Shown here in pieces: positions 22,201 through 37,151 of a DNA stretch of 64,000 bases. Source of the DNA: Actinomortierella ambigua (lineage: Eukaryota; Mortierellomycota; Mortierellomycetes; Mortierellales; Mortierellaceae). The stretch lies in the NCBI GenBank assembly GCA_016098155.1, contig JAAAJB010000083.1, forward strand, positions 1 to 64,000, given 5' to 3'. The stretch's first letter is position 1; the number at the start of each line of letters is the position of its first letter. The position numbers and the translations under genes were made by a program. Below the pieces are notes generated by a model, which saw only the letters and a list, made by a program, of their open reading frames with translations, was not told the origin of the DNA and ran no database searches.

Positions 22201-23892
22201 CCATCGCCAGTCTCCGCGTCCAGCGTGAAGATTGAATATTTCTCCATCTCATCAGTGATATTAAACTTGTGCAAAACGCGGGTATAAATGACTCCTGGAT
22301 CCGAGACATCCTGAACATTGACAATCCTTGATTGGCCACCATCGTCAAACACTCGGATGCATCGCTGTCATTAGTAAAAGGATATAGAAGAAGACGCAAC
22401 ATTTGAGTATCAACAAATTCTGAGTGGGCAGTTTGCCTCTGGTCCACCATTTTGTCGAGGCAAAAAAAAAGAAAGTCCCATCATACGTGTTTGACTGATT
22501 CCAGTGACATGATCCCTGCCTCGTGCGACGATCGCTGGTTGAGCAATAATAGTTGGATATATGGTGAAACACGTGTTAGTGTTCCTTCCATCCAAAGGGC
22601 ACCATGACAAACACCCATTGGCTCTCAAACAAACAAGATGCAGTTTTGGCTTTTTTTTTGTTGTTGTTCCTTACAGGTGTCCTGGGAGAAGTAGGTTCTT
22701 CGAAATGGGGCTGCTTCTTTGAATTCGATCGTCCAAGGCCTTTGGTCGAGCCAGACCGCTTCAAGTTGAGAGTTTTGGTGGATCCTGACCGCTTGAGAGT
22801 CTTGAGGATCGACATGTCTGCCATGCCACCGAGTCCTGAAGACTCCTTCTTTGTCGTCCCTGGAACCTCCAATCTCTCCTAAGTAGGTGAGAGTGGAGAG
22901 ACAAAAAGGCACGAGGGAAATGCCATCCCCAAACGTAGCGTCAGAGTGGACATGAGAGAGAGAGTGAGAGAGAAGTAAAGATCATGTCAGCTCCACATAC
23001 GATTCATGCCTCACTTTTGTGTGCCATCGTCAAGAAGTATTTTTTTTTCTTTTCTTTCTTGGTACCTTGGAGCTGTAGTGGCTCGTGCTGTTATTTAACT
23101 GAGACTGGGAAATGGATGAAGAGTGCGCAAGACATCGTGCCCGCAGAGCCTTGACGGCCGTCATGATCCTGATCCTGTCGCCGAGCGACTTGATACCCAT
23201 CTCCCGCATCGCATAGTGGTCCAGTTCGAACACCGCGAGGCCGCGGATGTAGTGCTCTATTTTTTTTTGTTTTGTTAAAAGTGTTGCAGAGAGGGAAAAG
23301 ACCCCCCAATGGGATGGTAAAGAGGAAGGAAGGAGTAGGAGAGGGGCAACATTTGGACGTTAGAGAAACAAAGAGCTTTTTTCTTCTTTTTTTTCGATGG
23401 AAACACGCATGCCAATAAGGGGGGGGGGAGAGTAGGATGAGGTCGTGGTGAGTAGTGGTAGTCGAGGAAGATGGAAGGGTGGAACCAAAATAGAGTGAAA
23501 AAACAACAGGCAGAACAAAGGGGGGGAAAAGTGTGGGTAGGTGCGTTGCGCAGGAACCAACCAGACAGACAATATCAGCGTGGATGTAAGGGAACACTCA
23601 GTGTGTGCTAGCGTAAATATCCACCGTGTGTGGTTGTGGTTCCTGCATCACAACGGCCTCCCACGATTGGGGTCATCCAAAGCATTGGAATGAAAATACC
23701 ATTGAAAACTCGGTCATGCTGGCCGAGCTTGTGGTCCATAAGCCATTGAGAGACATCGACATCGTCCCATTGGCGCACCGTTTCATAGAACGATGAGCCA
23801 CTGGCGCTGCCATGAATCTCAAAGGTTGGAGTCGTTGGCGTCGGAGTGCCGCTGGAGGTGGAGAAGGTAATCGAGCGGGGCGACGACGCCAT
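19253..23892 (-). CDS. STE11: STE11/Byr2-type MAPKK kinase (SAM-RA-kinase)
   Basis: Ser/Thr kinase at the top of a MAPK module (pheromone, osmotic or filamentation signalling in other fungi). Eight exons: 23892-23700, 23256-23066, 22878-22675, 22364-22202, 22064-20325, 20218-19961, 19812-19539, 19316-19253; 1028 residues, phases closed. A SAM domain at about 37-105 ([33 protein letters not shown]) typically binds a Ste50-like adaptor. A Ras-association domain spans about 197-280 ([19 protein letters not shown]). A low-complexity Ser/Thr/His linker occupies about 300-750. The kinase, at about 757-1025, has [29 protein letters not shown] and [11 protein letters not shown], so all catalytic residues are present. 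The 64-nt last exon supplies the conserved end of the C-lobe ([14 protein letters not shown]). The start ATG lies in good context (GCCATGG). Confidence 0.93.
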
Positions 23893-24727
23893 GGCGAACA
23901 CGGTTAGGTCTGTGTTACTTGGATGTGGTGGAAGGGTGATGAGGTGAGAGGTGAGCTAGACTAGGACAAGGAATTCAGAAAAACAAAAAGGAGAGGAGCA
24001 AGAGTTGGTCTCGTCCTTGTGCACATAAGAAGCAACAATGCTTCCAGTGCAAGAGTGGTCGCAGGTGGGGGCGGGGGATGGAGGAAGGAGGAAAAAGGGG
24101 AGAAGGAGAGAGAGAGAGGAATGAAAGAATGGATAATGTGAAATGAGCAACGGGCTGAGAGGGTGAAGGTGAGAGAGGTAAAGTGGTGTGCCTGAGGGTG
24201 TAAACTCTTGTCTCTCTTTTTTTTTGTCACCACCAAAGAGCGATCCTTTGGAAGTTTGGATCACACAGCCTCGCTTTCTGACCTGCACGCAGTCTCTCTC
24301 TCTCTCTGCCTCCCCCCAGCAAGAAAGAGGAACGGGGTTGTCTCTTGCAGAAAGTGCTCTCTCGATCAAGTACCATTGCTTCTGGCAGAGCCTTCCTCAC
24401 CCATGGCCAGTCGTCTCTCCTGAGATAACAACGGTCCCAATCACATTTTCCTTAGCGTAGATGATCAGTTCTGGTCGTTCCTTACCGCTATCACTTTCTC
24501 CGACATTGATAGGTGATTGCTTGGGTGGAGCACTTTGTACCTGTCACTTTGTTCGTCTATATTGGGAAGAGTGAGGATGATAGGGAAGAAAGGAAGAAAG
24601 GAACGAAGGAGGTTGAAGGCGTGGCCATCCCTCACCTGACTGCGAACACAACACGAATAAAAGCGTCGTCTTTTAACCAAAAAGTGTTCCTTTCTAAATC
24701 TCATTTCTGAAAAAATAGCATTTCGGC
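23893..24727. promoter_or_regulatory. Divergent intergenic region, STE11 / 173-residue gene
   Basis: About 835 bp between two divergent start codons. It holds G/A-rich and CT-rich stretches (for example 24290-24315). No clear TATA box or known motif stands out to me. Promoters for both genes presumably lie here. Confidence 0.4.
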
Positions 24728-26090
24728 ATGTCATTCACCTGCGGATGCCAATCCACCCAACAACCCAAGGAGCCTTCATTCAAAAAGTCAAAGTACTTTG
24801 TAAGGAGCCGTCGCGCACTGCATACCAGCACCTCCATCGCTGCCCCCCACCCCCATGTTTAGAGCCATTGGACCACCAAGTGCACATGCTTGGTTCCCAA
24901 GTCTATTCTCACGCTACAATTTTGCCTTTCTTTCAATCAATCCAGGAGGATATTGCTGCTAGCTTCGCCATCAACACCAAGTATCAGGTACGGACAAAAA
25001 AAGAATAGATGGTGCTGGAACATATGCAGATCCAGTACGACAAAGAAGCCCACCAATCCATCTGACATGCTCTGAAATTTGTTTTTTTTTGTCGCCTGAG
25101 TAGCAACTCTATGCACAGTGAGTGGCCTTTTTGTCAGAGCATCGGATTTCCACAAAATCAACAAGGGACGCCTTACAAATGCTGTCAATGTGTGTGCTTA
25201 CCTATCATTTCTCTCTCACCCCTCCCCCCTGTCTCGTTCAAGTTACTCATGGCTCGTAGAAGGTCGACGTGAGATCCCCGGTAACGCGTATATTGAGGCC
25301 GAGCTTCACAACCCAGCCGACTTTTCCAACCCGCTCAAGGTCCAAGCAATCGAACTCAAAGCTCAGGATGGCGAGTCACCCTGGTAGGTGGCATGCGTGC
25401 ACGGGGAAGAGCGGGCAGCGATGACGTTGCTACTCCATCATGCTCCTTGGCTGAACAGCTTTTTTTTCACTCAAATAGGGCCAACCGTCGGTTTTACGTA
25501 TTGTCACCACGGCTTGAGACCCTCACTTGCGGACTGCACCCAGTCAAACTGACAATCTACAAAGACTCGGTAAGAACTATTTAAAGAGGATCCTGCATTA
25601 GAACAATGAGCAGACTGGTGGGAGTTGCGAGGGAAGATTGAGGACTGGGGGCAAGGCAAGACGTACATACGGCTCCTTTGTGGACTGTCACCCTGGTGAC
25701 CCCCCTCATGCCTGTTTGGGCTTGTGCGTCCTTCTTCACTTTCGTCACAAACAACAACAACAAAAAAAGGGCGCCAACGCGTTCAATGTCGCACCAACCA
25801 AACAGCAAAGAGAAAGAGCCCTCTTCGGAGGGTTTCAGTTCCCTCTCAAACAAACTGTGGAGAAGAAAGATTACGCGAATTTGTCTACTAAGATCACGCA
25901 TATACATAACATCTAATCTGACCAATAGACCAAGAGTGCCGTCATTGGCACACATGAAAACTCCATCCTGTCCAGGATCGACACCCAATACTGCATGAAG
26001 GACGAGTTTATGGAGAAGATGAAGCTAGCTGCCAAGGCCCAGGAGTGGAAGTCGCTCAATCCTGCAGCTGACGAGAACCAAAAGGAATGA
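24728..26090 (+). CDS. Unrecognised 173-residue protein, six exons with a 14-nt microexon
   Basis: Exons are 24728-24799, 24946-24987, 25104-25117 (14 nt), 25243-25383, 25479-25569 and 25929-26090. All introns are GT-AG and the phases close at 173 residues. The N-terminus is MSFTCGCQSTQQPKEP, with a CxC pair. The middle (IPGNAYIEAELHNPADFSNP, VQAIELKAQDG) and the stretch RRFYVLSPRLETLTCGLHPV followed by KLTIYKD read like a beta-sandwich fold. The C-terminus is a charged helix (DEFMEKMKLAAKAQEW). There is no signal peptide or membrane segment, so a soluble intracellular protein is likely. I do not recognise the family. The coding call rests on five consistent splice junctions and protein-like composition. 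The first exon is the least certain. It is convergent with PSD2, 222 bp away. Confidence 0.7.
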
Positions 26091-26312
26091 AGGATTGTTG
26101 AAAAGAATAAAAAAATCAGAACAGTAGAAGAATCCCAGAGATATTGGGATATCTTTTTTTTTTTTTTAGAAAGTACAGAAACAAATGACATTTGGTCGTT
26201 GCGCCCCAAAAGACTAATTTACACCATAAGAAAACAGAGGCGACATAGATGGTGGATGGTGGGAAGGGGGGAGGGAGGAATACTAATACTAATAAAGGGG
26301 AGGGGGGTTCTT

Positions 26313-29300
26313 CTACTTGGCAACACCGATGCGCATACCGACACGGACAAGCATCTCCGTCTTTTCCTTGGACGACCGGAGCAGGTCCTCATCAAACTGG
26401 ATCCGGTTTGGCTCAAACAAGACGACGATCGTCGAGCCACCAAACGCGAAATAGCCATGCTCGTCCATCCGGTCGACGACCTCATTCGGCTTTGACGTCA
26501 GCACAATCGAGCCGACCATCATCGCTCCAATCGACACATACGCCACCGTGCCAAACTCGGCAGTCTCGATCGTCGACACCGCCCGCTTGTTCTCGCCATA
26601 CACATCCAATGGACTCCGGATCGCCATCGGGTTCACCGTATAGTATTGTCCCTCAATCTGCTTGGGCTCCGACAACACGCCTCGCACCGGCATATGGAAC
26701 CGATGGTAGTCCTGTGGTGCCAGTCGGAAAATCGCCAGACTGCCGCCATCAAACTTCTTGGCCAGCTCTGGATCGTCCAGCATCTTGGAGATCGTAAACG
26801 TCGTGCCCTTGATCCAAAACTTGGTCGCATCTGAAATTGTCTGGAAACACGACATTCGACAGTCCGCCACACTCACCGCCACTCGGTCGTCACCGGGTGA
26901 TGCCAGCTGCCGCGCATTGGGTTTCAGCTTGCGGTAGAAGAACTCGTTGAACGTCTTGAAATTTTGCACGGGTTCCAACACCTCTGCCATGTGGGCCTCG
27001 AGGTGGTGGAACTGAATAAAGGGCTCAATGTTGCGCCTCGACCGCGGATCGTCAAACTTTTCGCCCTGCTTGCGCGACATGTTGGCCAGGATCTTGCCCA
27101 CTCGAATCTTTTGTGCTGGACTCTTGTAGAGTAACCGGATGCCCAGCCGGATAAATGTCGGCATCTTCTCTTCTAGCATCGCACCGGTTTGTCGGTCCTG
27201 GATGAGGATGTTGGCATTGCTCTATAATGGTTTCCGAGAGAATATATGAGAAATGCAAATAGATGAGTTGAATGAAAAAAAAAAAAAACATAATCACAAG
27301 TAACTCGTACTCTGTGAAGCATTAGTTGCCACAAAAAAAATGAATCTCACCTCGCCAATCCTGTATCGACCATATCCGAACCGCTTGACAAGCTTGGTGA
27401 TCCACTTGCGTTGAGCATTGGCCTCGGTGACGAAATCACCGAGGATCAGTTTGTCGAGATTAAAGCCATCCGTGCCAGAACAGACAGCAATATGCGTAAT
27501 CACATCCGTCTCGAGCATCATGCCCAGCCCAGAGTGGTGACAGATCGGGCACGACGACACCTGGATTGTACATTCATCATCCGTCGACTGGGTATCAAAG
27601 TCTGGATCCGAAGACTCTACGCTCTCCTCAGACTTGGGTGAAGAGCCGGCTGTTGATTCAAGTCGCACTCCTGCAAGGTGCTCAAACAACTCATTGTCCT
27701 GATGCTCTCCTCCTACAGCCACCTCCGCTCTGCCGTTATTCCTATTAAAGGTCTCGTCATCGTCGTCTTCGTTGTCGTCCTCCTCAAAGGTGTTGTCACT
27801 CCTATCCGAATCCCTCTCGCCGCCACTGACAGCCGAAGTCGAGACTGCATCCAAATTCTGCTTTTTCCGCTTCCAGAGACGGCGACGACGAAGGCGACGA
27901 TGCGCCAGGGACCCCTTCCTCTCCACCATGCTATCGTCCACCTTGACCCGAGCCTCCAGTCGGTCCAGCATCTCGTCAAACGTCAGGTCATCGGTCTCCG
28001 GATCCTTGCCATAGTAGGTGAAGAAGCTGTCGATAGTCTTGTTGGACAGCGTAGAGCCAACTCCATCCAGCATCGTCTGGATGAGGACCTTGTTATACTG
28101 ACCATTGTTGCCACCGTTGCCGTTTAAGCTGTTGATGGTAAGGCTGCTGCTGCTATGGCTCGTAAAGGCTTTCGCCAAGCCGAGCCAGAAGCGACGACGA
28201 AGATTGCCATACGAGACAAACTTGGCCTTGACGCGGAGCACCGAATCTTCCTCGGGGGTATTCTTGATCAAACTCGACAAGTTAATCTTGAGTGCATAGT
28301 TCTTCATGTCCGTGTCTACGACCTCCTTCTCATCCTCGGCATAAGGCATAGGCGACGATGATCGTTCCTGATGCGGAGGCTCCGCAGCTGCGACCTCGAT
28401 GAGATCCTGAACATTCATCGTGGACATGCCGACATAATCGTTGCCGGAAATCTTGTCCCAGTCATGGACCGAGTACTTGATCTTGTAGTTTTCTTGCCCG
28501 TGAAAGACCTTGAACATCAGCTTTGCATTCCAGGTCGGGTTCAGATTGTGGCGGATCACCCGAGTCCGGAAGATGGACTTGCCAAACGACACCACGACGA
28601 ACGGGTCCATGTCAAACCCTGTCCGCGTTATGTTGTGTGTCCGTGGGAGAGACGACGCGGAGACCACCTCCATAAAGACCACGCCATGCAAGCCCGGTGG
28701 GCGGACAAGCACTGTGTCATTGCCAGCAGAGGTAGATGATGTCAACGTCGAAGAAGGTGCCCCTGTTGTTGCTGGTAAGGGCGGAGGAGAAGGCGTGTTG
28801 AGTCTCTGCGCATCGAGATCGGCGGGCACAGCACCTTCGCCGGCCAGAGGAATGTCCTCGACGGGGATACTGTCATACTCATGCGAGGGGCTGTGGAACA
28901 TGCGCTGGCCAAGACCTAGCCTGCGGCGACCACGCTCTAGTTGGCTCCAGATCTGGAGACACTTTTCACGGGAGTCGTTATGTACGGGGGCAAGGCTACT
29001 ATCTATGAAGCCAAATTTGATCTCCACTGTTTATGCATGTGGTACGCATGTGCCAAAGGAGGAAATGTTGAGCGCATGGTGTAAGGGAGGAGATTGGAAA
29101 AAAAATAAATAAAACAGAGTTAGTTAGGTGAGTCAAGCACTACTCTAAATCTTACTACCATAGCACGGTCCCAGATGGTGTTGCTAAGAAGTCGACTAAG
29201 TTTGCCATGAGGGGTTTTTGTTTTTGTTTTTGATATTTTACCTTGACCAGAGACTTTTTTGCCAGGTTTGTCTGGGTCGGGCGTCAGAATATGCCATTGC

Positions 29301-30273
29301 GTCTAGCATTGTCATAGAATTGGATGAGAAAGTGTAAGGTTGAGACAGACGGGCAGACAGACAGGCAGACAGACAGGCAGACAGACAGTTAGTAAAATTG
29401 AATAGACGATTAAAAAGGAGTAGACCTCTTTCGTGATACACAGTTGATGTCATCACCGCCGCGCCTTCGACTCTTTTTGTCATTTTCCGCAAACACTCTG
29501 TTTTTTTTTTTTTTTTCGGGGCGTTAGCTACGGTCCGTTCAACGGCCCGCTCACTATGCGGGCTTCGAAACAAGAAAGAAAACAGGTGTAGGTGTGCTCC
29601 CCTCTCTTTCCTTTCTTCCCACCCTCCACCCCTCCATCCCTACCCCAACCTCTACCCCCCCCCATCCAATCTGTAGTACCTCATTATCGGGATCATCGTA
29701 GTGCATGGGGGTCGAGCCTGGCCAGATGGCCGCACTAAAGGGGATGTTGACGGTGCCAAGATAGTCCTTGCCGATGCGGTCCTTGTCCCAGAAGACCAGT
29801 TGGACTGTTTCTGGTAGAGACAGGGGCTCGACATCAAACTCGTAGGCCGCGTCCCATACCGGGTTTAGCGTCTTGTATATGACATGTGTAGTGAAACGAT
29901 GGCCACCAATTGTAATCTTGACATAGGGGTCAGAGAAGCCATTCTATTCCCACACCAACATTAGGTGGAGGTGGTTTGTGTAGATAAAGAAAACAAGTGA
30001 GAATGGGCATGCAGCACAGCGTGGTTTCTTTTTGTGTGTGTGCACAGCATACATTGATATCAGCAGTTGCACCATTGTTTGGAAAAAGGGCGTAACCACT
30101 TTGTTGCCTCGTGTTTCTCATGAACATACTCTGTCTCGGCTAACAAGGTCCTTGGCCCGAGCGATGTAAATGCGCATTTTGACAGGACCATGGTTCTGCA
30201 GGGCTTCGTCCATGGATGGCCGCCCATGTGTTTGCTCCGGGATGGGAGGCGCAAGAGCCAATTGCGAAAGCAT
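26313..30273 (-). CDS. PSD2: Phosphatidylserine decarboxylase 2 (C2-C2-PSD)
   Basis: Makes phosphatidylethanolamine from phosphatidylserine in the endomembrane system. Exons are 30273-30130, 29943-29680, 29302-29242, 29026-27351 and 27221-26313; 1017 residues, phases closed. The first C2 domain lies at about 30-155 (MRIYIARAKDLVS, NGFSDPYVKITIGG, DKDRIGKDYLG). The second is at about 268-370 (GFDMDPFVVVSFG, LNPTWN, DWDKISGNDYVG). An EF-hand-like block (YYGKDPETDDLTFDEML) is near 490, and a C-x2-C...H-x3-C cluster (CPICHHSG ... HIAVC) near 646-670. The catalytic domain has DYHRFHMP (about 887) and the self-cleavage motif GGST (about 970), the form I recall for yeast Psd2. Cleavage there yields alpha and pyruvoyl-bearing beta chains. 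Upstream in-frame sequence lacks an ATG, so 30273 is the start. Confidence 0.94.
29344..29390 (+). repeat. 12-bp tandem repeat in a PSD2 intron
   Basis: Imperfect tandem copies of CAGACAGACAGG, nearly four in a row, within the PSD2 intron at 29303-29679. It can also be seen as a CAGA tetranucleotide array with regular substitutions. Confidence 0.8.
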
Positions 30274-31627
30274 GGCGATGGAGGAAGGGGGAGGGGCAGG
30301 GGAGGGGAGGGAAATATTCCAGGTGCTGTTAGTGAGAGTAATGTGAGACAATAGAAGGTAGAGGGGGAGGTTCGTGGTAGGGGTTGCTTTGGGGGATGAG
30401 GAATGGAACAAAAAGAGAGAGGTGAATGGGTTTTATGATGATGTGGAGAGTGGAAGAAAAAAGTAATTGCAAGTCAACTGGACTACTTGGAAAAACAACA
30501 GGCGAGGCGAGGCAAGGCGAGACAAAGGGCTGGGCTTGGACAAGGACGATATGGCTCACACGTTCTTTTTTTTTTTTTTTTTTTGCTTCTTGGCCTCTGT
30601 CCTGTGTCTCTTCTCTTCCCTTGATAAAGGATGAAGTATGACATACAGACAAAGAAGGGCACAACACACAGCACACACAACACAACACACACGCAACAAC
30701 ACACCAGCCAAGAAATGAGCAAAAGGAGGGAAACAGATAAAAAAATAAACCTGCTGCTGCGTAGCATGAGCCCTCTTTGAGTCCTTTTTTCTTCTTCTTC
30801 TTCTCCCCGCTTCGCCTACCAACAGCCCAGAAGCACCGCCATCCTCCATCCCACTTTGGCGCGCTTTATCTCCTACGCCGACGACTTGCTGCCTCAAACT
30901 ATACACACTTGCTCGGGGCCTTGGCAGACTCTCTCGCACTTTCTTTAGTTTCCCACCACTCTCAAGAAACTCTCGGGTAATTGCTGATATGCCATGTTGA
31001 GCCCACAGCTCCCAAAAACGGACAGTTTGATCACCTGGCTGACTTTCCTATTTTTGATTGTAGTATATTGTCATCCATTTTTTGGTGGCAAGAGGACAGG
31101 AGTAACTGGCTTGAACATGGCAAAGCCCAGTAGTCCGTACATGAAACAGTCAGAATTCTCCTCCCACCTTAAAGGCTAAAGCCCACATGGAGGGGCTTGT
31201 AAATCGATTCGATCCAACTGCAAAAGGGCAAAAGTCCGATAAAGCACAACGCCAACATTGAAATTCAGCATGGCTGTTCATCTCATCTCTCGGGCTGTTG
31301 TCCTGTGTGAGGGAAGCCAAGATATCAAAGCATCGGCGGACACCGACCTCAGTACATCTCCCGCCATACTCTGCACTGTCCACCCAATAGTGGAGATAAA
31401 AAAAAAGGCTGCAGAGTAGAAGGGATCCGCGAATAATGTACTCAGAGCATCTTGCTCCTCTTTTTGATCACCATGCTTATGCTCAAGGCTCCGAGGAATC
31501 ATTTATAAAAAACACGCTTGCCACCAATGAAGTGATTGCTCAAACAAAAAAAACAAAAGATGCGTAATGTATTGAAGGTTTTGGCCATTACGAACGCGCG
31601 CAAGCTCGTGAGGTTTTATTTGGCAGT
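30274..31627. other. Intergenic between PSD2 and uL23 genes
   Basis: About 1.35 kb with no supported gene. The part nearest PSD2 is G/A-rich and probably its promoter and leader (CT-rich on the sense strand). Minus-strand frames at 31150-31500 overlap one another and look partly protein-like (SVSADALISWLPSHRT) but show no family signature. They may be decayed coding sequence. The last 150 bp should be the 3' region of the uL23 gene. Confidence 0.4.
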
Positions 31628-32637
31628 TTAGATGAAGCCGATCTTGTTGGCGACATCGAGGGCATCGACATCAGCGGTGAGCTTGATGTAGGCCTTCTTG
31701 TTGCCATCGGGGCTATTGTCAACACAATTGAAAATACGCGAGAAAAAACAGGGTCAGAACTTGGCCATAGGCGGGACGAAACAAAAACGCATGACTAGAA
31801 AAAAAAAGAACTCCTCCCCATCCCCCTTCCTTTGGTCCACGGTAGAAAGATAAAAGTCATGTATGCTCCGAGGAGTGTCTTCCCCCTGTCCTGGGCTGAG
31901 TCGAAGGCTCGAGCGCGAAAAAAATGTCCAGACTTTTATAAACCGGAACACGAGCCGCATGCATGGGATGTGACACAATTTCGTCCACGAGTGCACTATC
32001 ACCAAGTCTTTTTTTCCCTGAAAGTCCATTGATTGATATGAACTAGTCCAATTGGTGGTTGATAGTCCAGAATTGTCGGTAATACAAATGCGTGTTGATT
32101 CTGAGGCGCTGAGAAACCCACAATTGACACTTGAAAACACAATATTGCCCTGATAAAAAAAAAGTAAAAAGACAAAACAAGACACCAAAAAACAACGGCA
32201 TATGATAGTATAGGAGACTTACCGGACGAGGGTGTTAACCTTGAGGGCGGTAACATCGTACATCTTCTTCAAGGCATCCTTGATCTGGCGCTTGTTGGCC
32301 TTGACGTCAACGATGAAGACGAGGGTGTTGTTCTCCTCGATCTTCTTCATGGCAGACTCGGTGTTGAGGGGAGCCTTCAAGACCTTGTACTGATCCAGAC
32401 GAGGGGCGTGGGGAACAGACTTGCGGACGTACTTGGGGTTACGGGCAAGACGCAGGGTCTTGGGGCGGTTGAAGGTGGTCGAGGTGCGGATCTTGCGAGC
32501 CTTCTGACCGTTGACGCCCTTCAAGGCAGCCTTCTTGGCAGCGAGAGCCTTGTTCTTATCCGAAGCAGCTATTCACGCAAAACAGTGATGGGGGAGCAAA
32601 AATGATATCCTTGACTGTCAGTCTTTTTGCCCGCCAT
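31628..32637 (-). CDS. RPL25: 60S ribosomal protein uL23 (L25/L23a)
   Basis: Large-subunit ribosomal protein at the peptide exit tunnel, the docking site for signal recognition particle and nascent-chain factors. Exons are 32637-32616, 32568-32223 and 31712-31628; 150 residues. Family blocks visible are [72 protein letters not shown] and the end [15 protein letters not shown]. The second and third exons are certain. The first, 22 nt long, uses a weak GTCAAG donor to give MAGKKTD, and another upstream solution is possible. Divergent from GEM1, with about 930 bp between start codons. Confidence 0.92.
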
Positions 32638-33567
32638 GATTTTGTTTGTTTTTTTCTTGGTTGAAGGGTATGTGCAAGGGTCCTGAAAGAGAAAAGTGAT
32701 GGTGTTGCTGGAGTGGTTGAGTGCCATGTGCTTGGCTTCCTACTGATGACGCCCTTTGAACTGCGATGGCAAAGTCTAACAAGCGTTCTCCTCTGACTAA
32801 GAACGGCCATGAAAACGCCCCCTCCTCTGCCTTGCACGATGGCTTCCACGAACAAGACGAAGAAAAGCTGTCCTGATGCGCTCTGATTGACTGAAACGTC
32901 CGAGGAGGAGCTGTTGCAAACGTGAGGTGGCTCAAGAGCGAAGTACAGACGCTCGACAACTCTGTTGCAGGCAGAAGTGTGAAACTGGCTCCACGGGCTA
33001 CAAGCTCCTTCCTCTAAACGACGAGTGATGTTGGCCTCCCCATGCAAACTGCTGCGTTTCCTCAAGTTGGATGTCTCCAAGGAACCATGTTGAATCAGAT
33101 TGACGGCAGAGGATGTGTTGAATCGCCTTCTAGAGGGTGTTGCGGGATGCCAAGTGTTCTAGTCTTTGGCCCATTTGAGATCTGATCGTCCTTCACTCTT
33201 CCTTGATGATAGTCTCCCCTCCCCTTTCCTTCCTCCCTCCGAGCAGCCCTGGTTGGTGATATAAAGTGTTGAAAAAATCGGTCCACCATGAAGTCTGACG
33301 ACATGGACGACGGCGACGGCGTCATGCTGAAAGGTGTAGCGGCGCCTCCGAACGCTTGCTGATGATGGATGGTAACGGATGGATGCATGCTATTGGATCC
33401 TAAACGCACCCATGGTAATTTCGGTTTCTGAAAGAGAGGGATCAAACTGAAGGCTGTCACCCTTCAGTTTTCAAGGATTTATCGATCACGTGCATAAAAT
33501 CGCTTTGTATTGCCGACTCTCTTCCCTCCTCTCCATTAGCGCATGCATCCCCTTCTCTGCTTGAAGC
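32638..33567. promoter_or_regulatory. Divergent promoter region, RPL25 / GEM1
   Basis: About 930 bp between divergent starts, without an evident gene. A CACGTG E-box lies at 33487-33492, about 75 bp upstream of the GEM1 ATG, followed by a CATAAAATC stretch that may serve as a weak TATA-like element. Confidence 0.45.
33487..33492. promoter_or_regulatory. CACGTG E-box upstream of GEM1
   Basis: Palindromic CACGTG, 81 bp from its first base to the GEM1 start codon. Fungal bHLH factors of the Cbf1/Pho4 type bind this core. A second copy stands at nearly the same distance from the proposed eS4 start. Confidence 0.4.
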
Positions 33568-37151
<3,584 letters not shown>

